Source: Bacillota bacterium | GTDB lineage: Bacteria; Bacillota; Clostridia; Lachnospirales; Lachnospiraceae | Assembly (NCBI GenBank): GCA_023411215.1 | Contig: JAEYOY010000002.1 | Span: forward strand, 1-64,000 | Length of the DNA stretch: 64,000 bases | Direction: 5' to 3' | Part shown: one piece after another, positions 32,622 to 41,677 of the stretch | How positions within the stretch are numbered: the first letter of the stretch is position 1 | How the letters are laid out: every line of letters begins with the position of its first letter | Translations under genes and position numbers: made by a program | Notes under the pieces: generated by a model | Databases searched by the model: none | What the model was told of the DNA's origin: nothing | The model's input: only the letters and a program-made list of their open reading frames with translations

Positions 32622-33719
32622 CTATACATTGAAACGGAACAATATAACATCTCCATCCTGAACCACGTATTCCTTACCCTCTGAACGAACCAGTCCTTTT
32701 TCCTTTGCTGCGTTATAATTACCACATTCAATCAGATTGTGATAGCTGACAATCTCTGCTCGTATAAAGCCTCTCTCAAAGTCAGAATGAATCTTTCCTG
32801 CCGCACCGGGAGCTTTCGTTCCGATCTTAATCGTCCATGCTTTTGTTTCCTTCGGACCCGCTGTCAAAAAGCTCATTAAACCCAAGATGTGATAGCTTGC
32901 TCTGATTAATTTCTCCAGACCGGACTCTTTTAATCCAAGCTCCTCCAAGAACATTCTCTTCTCATCCTCTTCAAGTTCAGCAATTTCTTGCTCAATCTGT
33001 GCGCTGATGACAAAGGCTTCAGAACCTTCCTGCTCTGCAATATGACGTACTGTCTTCACATATTCATTATTTACACCATCATCTGCAAGGTCATCCTCTT
33101 TTACATTGGCTGCATAGATAACCGGCTTTGCAGTAAGGAGATTATAGCTGTCCAACCACTCCTGTTCCTCATCATCCCCAGCCGCGAAGCCTTTCGCCAT
33201 CTTACCTTCCTCCAGAAAGGCTTTTAGGCGTTCCTGCATCTCAAGCTCCTTTGCCAGAGCCTTATCATTCTTCGCTCCCTTGTTTGTCTTAGATATTCTT
33301 CTCTCCAATATCTCAAGATCAGAGAAGATCAATTCCAGATTAATTGTCTCGATATCTCTTAGGGGATTTACAGATCCGTCTACATGAATTACATTCGTAT
33401 CTTCAAAGCATCGAACCACATGCACAATAGCATCCACTTCTCTGATGTTTGAAAGAAACTGGTTGCCAAGTCCCTCTCCCTTTGAAGCTCCCTTCACCAG
33501 ACCTGCGATGTCCACAAACTCGATGGTAGCAGCGATGACCTTCTCAGAATGATACAAATCTCCCAAAACCTTAAGTCTTTCATCCGGAACCGGTACAATA
33601 CCAACATTCGGATCTATAGTGCAAAAGGGATAATTAGCTGATTCAGCCCCCGCTTTTGTTAACGAATTAAAAAGTGTGCTCTTACCAACATTGGGCAATC
33701 CTACGATACCTAATTTCAT
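32622..33719 (-). CDS. ychF: Redox-regulated ATPase/GTPase YchF (OLA1 family)
   Basis: This 365-residue ribosome-associated P-loop NTPase has G1 GLPNVGKSTLFNSLTKAG, G3 DIAGLVKGASKGEGLG, an ATP-specifying region with YAANVKEDDL in place of the usual NKxD, and a C-terminal TGS domain (about 280-365). The family is implicated in stress responses and translation. It is probably the first gene of a two-gene unit with lgt. Family-A palindromic repeats lie immediately upstream. Confidence 0.96.
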   Translation of the reverse strand: MKLGIVGLPNVGKSTLFNSLTKAGAESANYPFCTIDPNVGIVPVPDERLKVLGDLYHSEKVIAATIEFVDIAGLVKGASKGEGLGNQFLSNIREVDAIVHVVRCFEDTNVIHVDGSVNPLRDIETINLELIFSDLEILERRISKTNKGAKNDKALAKELEMQERLKAFLEEGKMAKGFAAGDDEEQEWLDSYNLLTAKPVIYAANVKEDDLADDGVNNEYVKTVRHIAEQEGSEAFVISAQIEQEIAELEEDEKRMFLEELGLKESGLEKLIRASYHILGLMSFLTAGPKETKAWTIKIGTKAPGAAGKIHSDFERGFIRAEIVSYHNLIECGNYNAAKEKGLVRSEGKEYVVQDGDVILFRFNV

Positions 33720-33785
33720 TTGTGTCTTCCTTCCTTAATATATGATTTCAATTTATAATAATTTTTAATAACATTAACGCCTGCC

Positions 33786-33921
33786 TTTTGATTTAGTTTG
33801 TGCCGTGGATCTTTACACAATCCGGAAGAACAAGGAGTTTGCTCCATTAATAACACCCCTTAGAGTTAGTTTGTGCTGAGGATTTTTTACACAATCCGGA
33901 AGAACAAGGAGTTTGCTCCAA
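33786..33921. repeat. Palindromic element array (family A variant), two copies upstream of ychF
   Basis: Two direct copies (period 73 bp) share GTTTGTGC[CT]G[TA]GGAT, TTACACAATCCGGAAGAACA and GGAGTTTGCTCCA. The 5' part matches the arrays at 20741 and 53191, but the downstream arm is replaced by the GGAAGAACAAGG module that also occurs at 20702-20728. Confidence 0.75.
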
Positions 33922-33932
33922 TGGGGCAACCA

Positions 33933-33960
33933 GTAGGAATTTCCTTCGCGAAATTCCTAC
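33933..33960. terminator. Hairpin downstream of thiN
   Basis: GTAGGAATTT and AAATTCCTAC form a perfect 10-bp stem around CCTTCGCG. A second stem, AAGGATTTT/AAAATCCTT (33974-33999), overlaps the thiN stop codon. Neither has a long U-run. Confidence 0.5.
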
Positions 33961-33998
33961 CGCAGTTCTTCCCAAGGATTTTTGATCTATAAAATCCT

Positions 33999-34667
33999 TT
34001 AATCCATTGACTCAATCACCAGAAGTGTTCCATTGACAAACTCAACTTCAGCAACTTCCTCAATTATTTCATTACTAATTCCGAGGCTGCTACCTGCTGT
34101 CAGCGTGATATGATTAAGAGGATAATGAAAACCTGAAAGTGTCAAGCCATTTACCTCTTCACTAAACGGAAGCAGGGATACATAATTTCCATGTTGCTTC
34201 CGCTTTACAATCCGAAAGCTTTCCTGTTTTAAATATATTTTATTATTTTCATCCAGTATGCATGCATTTATATTCAATCGCAGGGGCAACAGCAGCAAAT
34301 GAATATTAGCCATGGTATGATCCAATCGGCTTCCGGTTGCTCCAACCAATACTATGCTTGTTGCTTTATGAAACAAAGCTGCTTCAATTGCTATCTGCGT
34401 ATCTGTCTTATCCTTCTCTCTTGGAAAGGTTTCAATCGGCGTCATGCTTTCCCTGTACCTTCTTAGTAACGTTTCCGGCACCGAATCAAAATCGCCTACA
34501 ATATAATCAGGTGATATTCCAAGCTTGTCCACCGCCACAAGGCCATGGTCAGCAGCAATAATAAGCGAAAAGTGCTCTCTTTTTAACAAATCATTTAGAA
34601 ACTTCTCTTCTATTCTGCCACCGGTAATGATTAGTACATTATTTGCTTCATCATTCATACAAGTCAT
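33999..34667 (-). CDS. thiN: Thiamine pyrophosphokinase
   Basis: This 222-residue enzyme converts thiamine to thiamine diphosphate with ATP. The N-terminal catalytic part has VLIITGGRIEEKFL, IIAADHGLVAVDKLGISPDYIVGDFDSV and FPREKDKTDTQIAIEAAL. VGATGSRLDHTMANIHLL follows, and the C-terminal thiamine-binding part ends HITLTAGSSLGISNEI. It closes the long priA-to-rpe gene run, as in many Firmicutes (rsgA-rpe-thiN). Confidence 0.95.
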   Translation of the reverse strand: MTCMNDEANNVLIITGGRIEEKFLNDLLKREHFSLIIAADHGLVAVDKLGISPDYIVGDFDSVPETLLRRYRESMTPIETFPREKDKTDTQIAIEAALFHKATSIVLVGATGSRLDHTMANIHLLLLPLRLNINACILDENNKIYLKQESFRIVKRKQHGNYVSLLPFSEEVNGLTLSGFHYPLNHITLTAGSSLGISNEIIEEVAEVEFVNGTLLVIESMD

Positions 34668-34714
34668 AACACCCCCTATTTAGTACGAAATATGCTTTGC
34701 ATAATTCATCAGCC

Positions 34715-35392
34715 TTATTTGAACCGAATAGTCTGATCATACTCATTAAAATGTTCCTTAAATGCTTCAACATTTTTCACTATATCACCACGAAATACCG
34801 AGGTTCCGGATACAATCACATTGGCACCGGCTTCTATCACATCTTGAACATTCTCTAAGGTGATACCCCCGTCTACTTCAATATCGAAATCACGCTCCAG
34901 TACTCTCGTCATATTTCTTAGTTCTTCAATCTTTTTAAGCATGCTAGGTATCATAGCTTGTCCGCCAAATCCGGGATTTACAGTCATGATTAGTACCATA
35001 TCCAAATCCTCCAGAATATATTCCAATTCCGAAAGAGGCGTCGCAGGATTTAAGGATACTCCAGCTTTCATTCCTAATTCCTTAATTCTTGCTACGGTAC
35101 GGTGCAGATGAGTACATGCCTCAGCATGAACCGTAATGATATCCGCTCCGGCCTTTTTTAATTCCTCTAAATAACGCATCGGTTCCTCTATCATCAAGTG
35201 TACATCAAAAATAAGTTTCGTATTCTTTCTGATTGAAGCAATAACCGGCATACCGAAACTAATGCTTGGGACATAATTACCGTCCATCACATCGATATGG
35301 AGATATTCTACTCCCGCCTGTTCAACTATCGCAATCTGCTCACCAAGTTTATTAAAGTCTGCTGCTAAAATCGATGGTGCAAGTTTGATCAT
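34715..35392 (-). CDS. rpe: Ribulose-phosphate 3-epimerase
   Basis: This 225-residue TIM-barrel enzyme interconverts ribulose-5-P and xylulose-5-P in the pentose phosphate pathway. The start is ATG at 35392 (MIKLAPSILAADF), with GGAGG 6 nt upstream. Metal and active-site motifs include HIDVMDGNYVPSISFG, DVHLMIEEP, VHAEAC, VNPGFGGQAMIPSML and EVDGGITLENV. An in-frame extension of 16 codons upstream is the translated palindromic element at 35402-35439, not protein. Confidence 0.97.
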   Translation of the reverse strand: MIKLAPSILAADFNKLGEQIAIVEQAGVEYLHIDVMDGNYVPSISFGMPVIASIRKNTKLIFDVHLMIEEPMRYLEELKKAGADIITVHAEACTHLHRTVARIKELGMKAGVSLNPATPLSELEYILEDLDMVLIMTVNPGFGGQAMIPSMLKKIEELRNMTRVLERDFDIEVDGGITLENVQDVIEAGANVIVSGTSVFRGDIVKNVEAFKEHFNEYDQTIRFK

Positions 35393-35401
35393 ATTAATCC
35401 T

Positions 35402-35439
35402 CCATTCTGCCGCAAACCGTGAATTTGGGCAACAGCACA
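35402..35439 (-). repeat. Palindromic leader element (family C), copy 1, upstream of rpe
   Basis: On the minus strand TGTGCTGTTGCCCAAATTC, then GGTTTGCGGCAGAA, runs directly into the rpe Shine-Dalgarno. The arms CTGTTGCC-CAAA / TTTG-CGGCAG can pair using G-U. The same element precedes yugP at 42378-42418. Confidence 0.65.
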
Positions 35440-35506
35440 AAAAGAACCGCAGGCTGCCGCTTTATCAAGCACTTAAACAGCAGATGAATTGGTTCAAGGC
35501 TCCAAT

Positions 35507-36388
35507 CTAGTAGCGCTTTTGGTTCTTTAGTTCTTCATATAATGTCAAATAATTCTCATAACGTAACTTACTGATTTTTTTATCCTGTAAAGCTTCCTTC
35601 ACAGCACACCCCGGCTCATTTTGATGATTACAGCCGTTAAAGCGGCATTGGTCCTCATAATCTGTAAATTCCACAAAATAATTCTTTAACTCTTCCTTCG
35701 TAATCTCATCGATATATAAGGAGCTAAAGCCCGGTGTATCCATAATATAAGTATTTTCTTCTATATAGATCAGCTCAGAATGCCTTGTGGTATGCTTACC
35801 ACGTTTTATTTTCTCACTTACAACGCCGGTTTCCATATGGGCAGACGGCTGAACAATATTGATAAAGGTAGACTTACCGACCCCGGAAGGACCGGCAAGC
35901 ACGGTAGTCTTCCCCCTTATCTTCTCATATACAATTGATACGCCTTCCTGACGGCGCATGCTGGTGAATAGCACCTCGTAGCCGCATCGAAGATAAGTTT
36001 CCCGAAGCAAAGCAATCTCTCCTTCGGTCACGATATCCATCTTATTAAAGCAAACAATCGCATTTATCTTTTGCTTCTGCATCATAATCAAGAAACGATC
36101 CAGCAGATTTAAGTTAGGATCGGGCTCTGCTGCTGCAAAGATAACCATTGCCTGATCTACATTCGCAACAGCAGGCCGAATTAATTCATTTTCTCTCGGT
36201 AAAATCTGGGTAATAGTACCCTTGCCCTCCGGTTGATCCTCGGTATCAATTTCTACATTATCTCCAACCAGCGGCTTGATATTCTGGTTGCGGAATATCC
36301 CCTTCGCTTTGCATTCGTATACGAAATTCTTCTCTGGTATATGGACATAATAAAACCCTGCAATACCCTTGATAATCTTTCCCTTCAA
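35507..36388 (-). CDS. rsgA: Ribosome small-subunit GTPase RsgA
   Basis: This 293-residue circularly permuted GTPase acts in late 30S assembly. The start is read as TTG at 36386-36388 (MKGKIIKGIAGFYYVHI), with TGGAGG 6 nt before it; the pknB stop ends one base away, so the genes abut. An OB-fold (1-65) is followed by the permuted G-domain with CFNKMDIV (G4) before GPSGVGKSTFINI (G1), then HTTRHSELI and DTPGFSSL (G3). The C-terminal zinc knuckle has C and H ligands in CRFNGCNHQNEPGC. It is downstream of the kinase pknB. Confidence 0.95.
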   Translation of the reverse strand: MKGKIIKGIAGFYYVHIPEKNFVYECKAKGIFRNQNIKPLVGDNVEIDTEDQPEGKGTITQILPRENELIRPAVANVDQAMVIFAAAEPDPNLNLLDRFLIMMQKQKINAIVCFNKMDIVTEGEIALLRETYLRCGYEVLFTSMRRQEGVSIVYEKIRGKTTVLAGPSGVGKSTFINIVQPSAHMETGVVSEKIKRGKHTTRHSELIYIEENTYIMDTPGFSSLYIDEITKEELKNYFVEFTDYEDQCRFNGCNHQNEPGCAVKEALQDKKISKLRYENYLTLYEELKNQKRY

Positions 36389-36389
36389 G

Positions 36390-38483
36390 CTAATCCTCCA
36401 AAGCCTCAAACTCTATAGACCAAGTTGTCTGTGAATCCCCCGGTGCTGTAAACAGGGTCTGATTCACATACATTTTTACTGTACCGACACCGGCACTGCT
36501 ACTGGTAGTAGAAACGGTTAACGGGAAATCCACTAAGGACAAATACCCTTCAAAGATATTGATTGTTTCCCCATCCTGTTCCATCTCCAAGACAATCTCG
36601 GCCTCATCTTCATTGCTATTCTCAAACGGATTAACATCGATGGTCACCTGACCGGTATAAACCGTAGGAGTGGTTTGCTCCGCTCCGGAGCTTACAATGA
36701 TATCAATAACCGTACCGGTATCCACTTTCTGACCGGCGGTATTGCTCTGATACGTAACCTGACCCTTGGGATAGGTGCTTGAACTCTCATAAGATACACT
36801 GCCCTTCACTAAACCGGCATTTGTTAATGCTGTGGTTGCAGCTTCTTCCGTGAGACCAATCAACTTAGGAACAACCGACTGTACGTTTGCTGATCCGGTA
36901 CTGACAACAACCGTTATTGTATCACCCTTGACTACCATGGCTTGACGTTCAGGATTGGTGGAAACTACACGTCCCGCTTCTATTTCTTCACTTGCTATAT
37001 ATTCATGAAGCAGCTTTAAGCCTAATTCAGTCAACTTTTTATCTGCACGTTCCTCTGTTTGACCGTAAACATTAGGCACTTCAAAGGCTTCCGGTCCAAG
37101 GCTGATGGTTAAGATAACCGTTGAGGTTTCCTCCACCTCATTGCCCTCCATAGGATACTGGGCCATTACTTTGCCAACCTCAATGGTATCGGAATACTCT
37201 TCCGTAAATCTGATATCCGCTTTCTCTGCCTTTGCTCTGATTGAGCTTTCCGCATCATCCTGCGTAAGACCAATTACACTAGGAACGATATACATTACTC
37301 CGGTCGGAGTTTCCGTAGGTTCTTCTGTTATAGTCGGCGAAGGTGATACATTTTCAGTTCCATTCGGCTCCGGGGTGTTATCCTTATTTCTGGATAAAAA
37401 CCATACAACGGATACGATAATAACAATTGCAAGAATAACAATGGTAACAATGCTTCCTACCAAAAAGAATTTTTCCACCTTGGAATCCACAGTATCTAAT
37501 TCTTCTTCCTCATCCTCTGACAGATTTCTTGTCTGAAGATTTCTTGTTTCACGCAGATCTTCGTCAAGATACGTTCCGCTTTTGATTTTATTTAAGTCAT
37601 CTGAGATATTGATGGTAGGCGAATCACTGGAAACAAATGCAGGTATCTGAACGAAATCTCCATCTGGATTTGAGATTGCTCTCTTCAAATCGGAAATCAG
37701 CTCCGAGGCAGAATGATATCTTCTCTCGGGTCGCTTTTGCATACATTTTTGAACAATCTTATCAATGCTTACAGGAATCTCGGGATCAAGCTCACGAAGC
37801 GGCATAGCTTCACCTTGAATATGAAGCAACGCAACTGATACCGTATTATCACCGGCAAACGGAACCTTGCCGGAAAGCATCTCATATAAAGTAACACCCA
37901 GCGAATAGATATCACTTTTCTCATCGCTGTATCCTCCTCTGGCTTGCTCAGGGGACAAATAATGTACGGAACCCATGGCATTAGAGGTAATTGTGTTCGA
38001 GTTGGTTGCTTTTGCTATACCAAAGTCAGTCACCTTCACCTTGCCATCTCTAGAAATAATTATGTTCTGCGGCTTAATGTCCCTATGAATAATTCGATTA
38101 TCATGTGCTGCCTCCATACCTTGAGCGATCTGGATACTAATTCCAACAGCCTCTTTCACCTCGAGCTTACCCTTACGTTCGATAAAGCGCTTCAAGGTAA
38201 TACCCTCAACCAATTCCATTACAATATAATGTAAACCGCTGTCATCTCCAACATCGTATACATTCACGATATTCGGATGGGATAAGCCAGCAGCAGATTG
38301 AGCTTCTGCCCTAAATTTATTCACAAAGCTTTTATCACTTGAATATTCCGGCTTTAATACCTTTATCGCCACGAATCTGTTCAGTCTTTGGTCTCTGGCC
38401 TTATATACATCAGCCATACCACCTGATCCTACTTTATCGATAATCTCGTAGCGATCGCTGATAAACATACCGGGTTTTAACAT
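36390..38483 (-). CDS. pknB: Serine/threonine protein kinase with PASTA domains (PrkC/PknB)
   Basis: This 697-residue membrane kinase has a cytosolic kinase domain (about 1-275) with GSGGMADVYKARD, VAIKVLKP, IIHRDIKPQNIII (catalytic), KVTDFGIAKA and SPEQARGG. A juxtamembrane acidic region comes next, then a TM helix (about 340-362). Three extracellular PASTA domains (about 395-465, 466-535, 536-605) and a C-terminal beta-rich extension of about 90 residues complete it. PASTA kinases bind peptidoglycan fragments or lipid II and control growth, division and germination. The phosphatase gene prpC is 17 bp upstream. Confidence 0.96.
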   Translation of the reverse strand: MLKPGMFISDRYEIIDKVGSGGMADVYKARDQRLNRFVAIKVLKPEYSSDKSFVNKFRAEAQSAAGLSHPNIVNVYDVGDDSGLHYIVMELVEGITLKRFIERKGKLEVKEAVGISIQIAQGMEAAHDNRIIHRDIKPQNIIISRDGKVKVTDFGIAKATNSNTITSNAMGSVHYLSPEQARGGYSDEKSDIYSLGVTLYEMLSGKVPFAGDNTVSVALLHIQGEAMPLRELDPEIPVSIDKIVQKCMQKRPERRYHSASELISDLKRAISNPDGDFVQIPAFVSSDSPTINISDDLNKIKSGTYLDEDLRETRNLQTRNLSEDEEEELDTVDSKVEKFFLVGSIVTIVILAIVIIVSVVWFLSRNKDNTPEPNGTENVSPSPTITEEPTETPTGVMYIVPSVIGLTQDDAESSIRAKAEKADIRFTEEYSDTIEVGKVMAQYPMEGNEVEETSTVILTISLGPEAFEVPNVYGQTEERADKKLTELGLKLLHEYIASEEIEAGRVVSTNPERQAMVVKGDTITVVVSTGSANVQSVVPKLIGLTEEAATTALTNAGLVKGSVSYESSSTYPKGQVTYQSNTAGQKVDTGTVIDIIVSSGAEQTTPTVYTGQVTIDVNPFENSNEDEAEIVLEMEQDGETINIFEGYLSLVDFPLTVSTTSSSAGVGTVKMYVNQTLFTAPGDSQTTWSIEFEALED

Positions 38484-38500
38484 GTTAACTCACCTCGTTT

Positions 38501-39220
38501 TCATACTTTAATAATAACTATTGCTATATTATCTTTGCCGCCGTTTTCGTTAGCACATTTGACTAAGGTCTCAGCAGCTGTTGCCGGATCTGCATTCTCT
38601 CTAATAATCCGTTCAATTGTCTCGTCCTCTAACATATTCGTCAGACCATCCGAGCACATAAGTACAGTATCTCCATCCTCTAAGGTAACCTCAAAAAAAT
38701 CAGGTTCCACCGTTTCGTTGGCACCGATTGCTCGTGTGATTATGTTCTTATTTGGATGAACTCTCGCTTCACAGCGATTTAATTCGCCTGTCTTAACCAT
38801 TGCTTCCACCAGGCTGTGATCCTCTGTAACTTGCTTGATCAACTTTCCTATCACATATAATCTGCTATCACCGACATTGGCAACATACATCTCTTTATCA
38901 AATATGGTTGCCGCCACTAAGGTCGTTCCCATACCCTCTAACTCCGTCTGCTCCTGCGCTTTGTTTCGAAGCGCTTCATTCGTTTCCCTGATTGCAGCTT
39001 CAATTAAGGTGATCGGCGCTTCTAGCTCGCTCTCCTCAATCTTTTGCTTAAAAAACTCAACACAGAATCTTGAAGCATAATCGCCGGCATTATGTCCTCC
39101 CATACCATCTGCTACAATAAATAAATTCGGTAGTTTTCCGATGGAATGTTCGCTACAAAAGACATAATCCTGGTTTATCCTCCGTCGCTCTCCAATATCA
39201 GTTATTGAAAATGCTTTCAA
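38501..39220 (-). CDS. prpC: PP2C-type protein phosphatase (PrpC/Stp)
   Basis: This 239-residue metal-dependent Ser/Thr phosphatase reverses PknB phosphorylation. The start is read as TTG at 39218-39220 (MKAFSITDIGERRRINQDY), with AGGAGGTG 5 nt upstream, matching the usual T-D-x-G-x-x-R-x-x-N-Q-D N-terminus. Upstream in-frame codons would overlap the rlmN end. Metal-binding motifs are ADGMGGHNAGDYAS, VGDSRLYV, DHSLVEAMV, MCSDGLTNML and GKDNIAIV. It is encoded between rlmN and pknB, the standard Firmicutes order. Confidence 0.95.
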   Translation of the reverse strand: MKAFSITDIGERRRINQDYVFCSEHSIGKLPNLFIVADGMGGHNAGDYASRFCVEFFKQKIEESELEAPITLIEAAIRETNEALRNKAQEQTELEGMGTTLVAATIFDKEMYVANVGDSRLYVIGKLIKQVTEDHSLVEAMVKTGELNRCEARVHPNKNIITRAIGANETVEPDFFEVTLEDGDTVLMCSDGLTNMLEDETIERIIRENADPATAAETLVKCANENGGKDNIAIVIIKV

Positions 39221-39231
39221 GTCTGCACCTC

Positions 39232-40290
39232 CTAGTTGTGACAATGATCAGAACTATTATTATCAATATAGCTCTTTCGTAATTGCCCACAGGCAGCATC
39301 AATATCTGCGCCCATTTCTCTTCTAATAGTAACATTAATTCTGTTTTTTTCAAGTGTATTTTTAAAAATTTGTATTTTTTTGCTCTCTGATTTCCTATAA
39401 TTCCGCTCTTTTATCGGATTAACAGGGATTAGATTCACATGACAATTTAAGCCTTTAATCAACCGACATAATTCCTTAGCATGTTCCTCTTCATCGTTTA
39501 CACCGTCTACCAAGCTATATTCAAAGGTAAGTCTTCTACCTGTTTTTTCATAATAATATCGGAATGCATTCAACACCTCAGATAATTCATATTTTGCAGC
39601 AACCGGCATTAATTGCTTACGGATTTCATTATTTGGTGCATGGAGGGACAGTGCCAATGTGATCGCCAAATCCTCTTTGGCTAGATCTTTGATTCGTTCC
39701 GGAATGCCACAGGTGGATACCGTAATGTTTCTTGCGCTGATATTCAATCCTTTGTCATCCGTTAAAATTCGCAGGAACCGAATTAGATTCTCATAATTAT
39801 CCAGAGGCTCGCCAGTCCCCATAACAACAACATTGGATACCCGTTCTCCGGTTAAGGCTTGAATCCGGTATATCTGATCGAGCATCTCGGAAGGAAGAAG
39901 ATCCCGCTCCTTTCCACCGATGGTGGAGGCACAGAACTTACATCCCATTCTACAGCCTACCTGGGAAGAGATACATACGCTGTTGCCATGATGGTATTTC
40001 ATCAGTACACTTTCAATCACTCTGTCATCCTTTAGACGAAATAAATACTTAATGGTTCCATCTGATTCCGAATGCAGTGAATCCACCTCCGTCAGCGCAG
40101 TGATCGGATAAGCTTCACTTAGTTTAGCTCTAAGCTCCTTGGAAAGATTCATCATCTCGTCATAGCTGCCGACCAGCTTCCTGTGCAGCCATTCATAGAT
40201 CTGCTTAGAACGGAAGGCTGGCTGTCCAAGCTCCTTCATGACTGCTTCCAACTCATTGTAATATAACGATTTTATATCTAAATGCTCCAT
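39232..40290 (-). CDS. rlmN: Dual-specificity rRNA/tRNA adenosine-C2 methyltransferase RlmN
   Basis: This 352-residue radical-SAM enzyme methylates A2503 of 23S rRNA and A37 of tRNAs. The N-terminal segment FRSKQIYEWLHRKLVGSYDEM is typical. The iron-sulfur cluster ligands appear as CRMGCKFCAS (CxxxCxxC, about residue 115). VVMGTGEPLDNY and STCGIPERI are SAM-binding blocks, and the C-terminal cysteine of the methyl-transfer mechanism is in DIDAACGQL. The ribosome-binding site AGGA is 7 nt from the ATG. Confidence 0.97.
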   Translation of the reverse strand: MEHLDIKSLYYNELEAVMKELGQPAFRSKQIYEWLHRKLVGSYDEMMNLSKELRAKLSEAYPITALTEVDSLHSESDGTIKYLFRLKDDRVIESVLMKYHHGNSVCISSQVGCRMGCKFCASTIGGKERDLLPSEMLDQIYRIQALTGERVSNVVVMGTGEPLDNYENLIRFLRILTDDKGLNISARNITVSTCGIPERIKDLAKEDLAITLALSLHAPNNEIRKQLMPVAAKYELSEVLNAFRYYYEKTGRRLTFEYSLVDGVNDEEEHAKELCRLIKGLNCHVNLIPVNPIKERNYRKSESKKIQIFKNTLEKNRINVTIRREMGADIDAACGQLRKSYIDNNSSDHCHN

Positions 40291-40330
40291 CTTCTATCCT
40301 ATTCTAATATATTTCAAACAGTATTATTTA

Positions 40331-41677
40331 TCATATCATGCGACGAAACCTAGCGATAAAGAAACCATCCGTGGGATGAACACCCTGTATCAACTGAAGG
40401 TATCCGTCCTTCGTCGTCTGTGAACAAAGCTTCTCAGGTAGGTAATTATTAAGGCTTTCAGCCTTAAAATCATAATTCTCAAGGAACCAGCTGCGGTTGA
40501 GCGTATTCTCTCCCTGATGTACGGTACAGGTACTAAAGATCAATGTGCCGCCCTTTTTCACATATTTTGATGCTTTATCCAAAATAATCCTTTGTAATTC
40601 TATCAGCTCTTTATGTTGATTCTGTGTCAGCTTATATTTAATATCCGCCTTCTTACCCAATACACCCAGGCCGCTGCAGGGAAGGTCGGCTATCACTACA
40701 TCCGCAGCTTCAATAGACTCCTGATCCAACACAGTGGCATCCCAGACCTTTACATCAACATTTGTGCAGCCGAGGCGCTTGATATTATCCATAATCAGCT
40801 TCGTCTTATATTCTGTCAAATCCCTGGCCGATACCTTCCCAGCTTTCTCCGCAGCATGCAATGCTTTCCCGCCGGGTGCGGAACAGATATCAATCACATA
40901 ATCCGACTGATGGATATCCGCTGCCTCAAAAACTAACATCGAGCTGATATCCTGTATCGTAAAGAGTCCGTCACGGAAGGTTTCCAGCTTATCCAGATAA
41001 TCATAATCCCTTATTTTAAAGGCATAATCCAGATACTCACTCTCTTCTACCGTTACCCCTTCCTGCTCAAGCTTCTTCTTCAGCTCTTCCGGTGTCAGCT
41101 TTGCTTTATTACAGCGAATTGTCGTCTCCTTTTCGTTCAGGGAGGTCGACAACATCGTTTCAACGACCGGATAGGAATACTGACCCAGAAGCTCTTCTAC
41201 CAGCCACCTCGGCGTGGAGTATACCACCGTCAAATAGTCCACCGGCGAACCCAACGGATCCGGAAATGAGATATCCTTGCCCGCTCTGGCTATTCCCCGA
41301 AGCACAGCATTCACAAAGCCGGATAACCTGGTAAAGCTCCGTTTCTTCGCCAATTTTACCGCTTCGTTACATACTGCTGATACCGGTACCTGATCCATAT
41401 ACATAAGCTGGTACACACTCATTCTCAGCAGGTTACGGATAAAGGGCTTCATCTTTGTTACCGGCAGTGAAGCATGTTGGTTAATGATATAATCCAGGGT
41501 CAGACAGCGTTTGACTGTTCCCTGAAATATTCTTGCAATAAAGGCACGTTCCTGCTTCTCCAGCTGCTGATATCTTTTTAAGGTCTGGTTGAGTACGGTA
41601 TGGCTATACTTGTCTCCTTCAAGGACCTCAAGGAGCATATCCAGAACTATTTCTCTTGTACCTGTCTGATCAGTCAC
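40331..41677 (-). CDS. rsmB: 16S rRNA m5C967 methyltransferase RsmB (Sun/Fmu)
   Basis: This 448-residue enzyme has an N-terminal NusB-like RNA-binding domain (about 1-140) and a C-terminal SAM-dependent methyltransferase domain. The latter shows DICSAPGGKALHAAE, VWDATVL, IADLPCSGLGVLGKKADIKY (motif IV Cys) and FSTCTVHQGEN (motif VI Cys), the two-Cys m5C mechanism. The start is taken as GTG at 41677 (MTDQTGTREIVLDML), with GGAGG 8 nt upstream. It then overlaps the yugP stop by 8 bp (GTGACTGA), suggesting coupled translation. Confidence 0.95.
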   Translation of the reverse strand: MTDQTGTREIVLDMLLEVLEGDKYSHTVLNQTLKRYQQLEKQERAFIARIFQGTVKRCLTLDYIINQHASLPVTKMKPFIRNLLRMSVYQLMYMDQVPVSAVCNEAVKLAKKRSFTRLSGFVNAVLRGIARAGKDISFPDPLGSPVDYLTVVYSTPRWLVEELLGQYSYPVVETMLSTSLNEKETTIRCNKAKLTPEELKKKLEQEGVTVEESEYLDYAFKIRDYDYLDKLETFRDGLFTIQDISSMLVFEAADIHQSDYVIDICSAPGGKALHAAEKAGKVSARDLTEYKTKLIMDNIKRLGCTNVDVKVWDATVLDQESIEAADVVIADLPCSGLGVLGKKADIKYKLTQNQHKELIELQRIILDKASKYVKKGGTLIFSTCTVHQGENTLNRSWFLENYDFKAESLNNYLPEKLCSQTTKDGYLQLIQGVHPTDGFFIARFRRMI

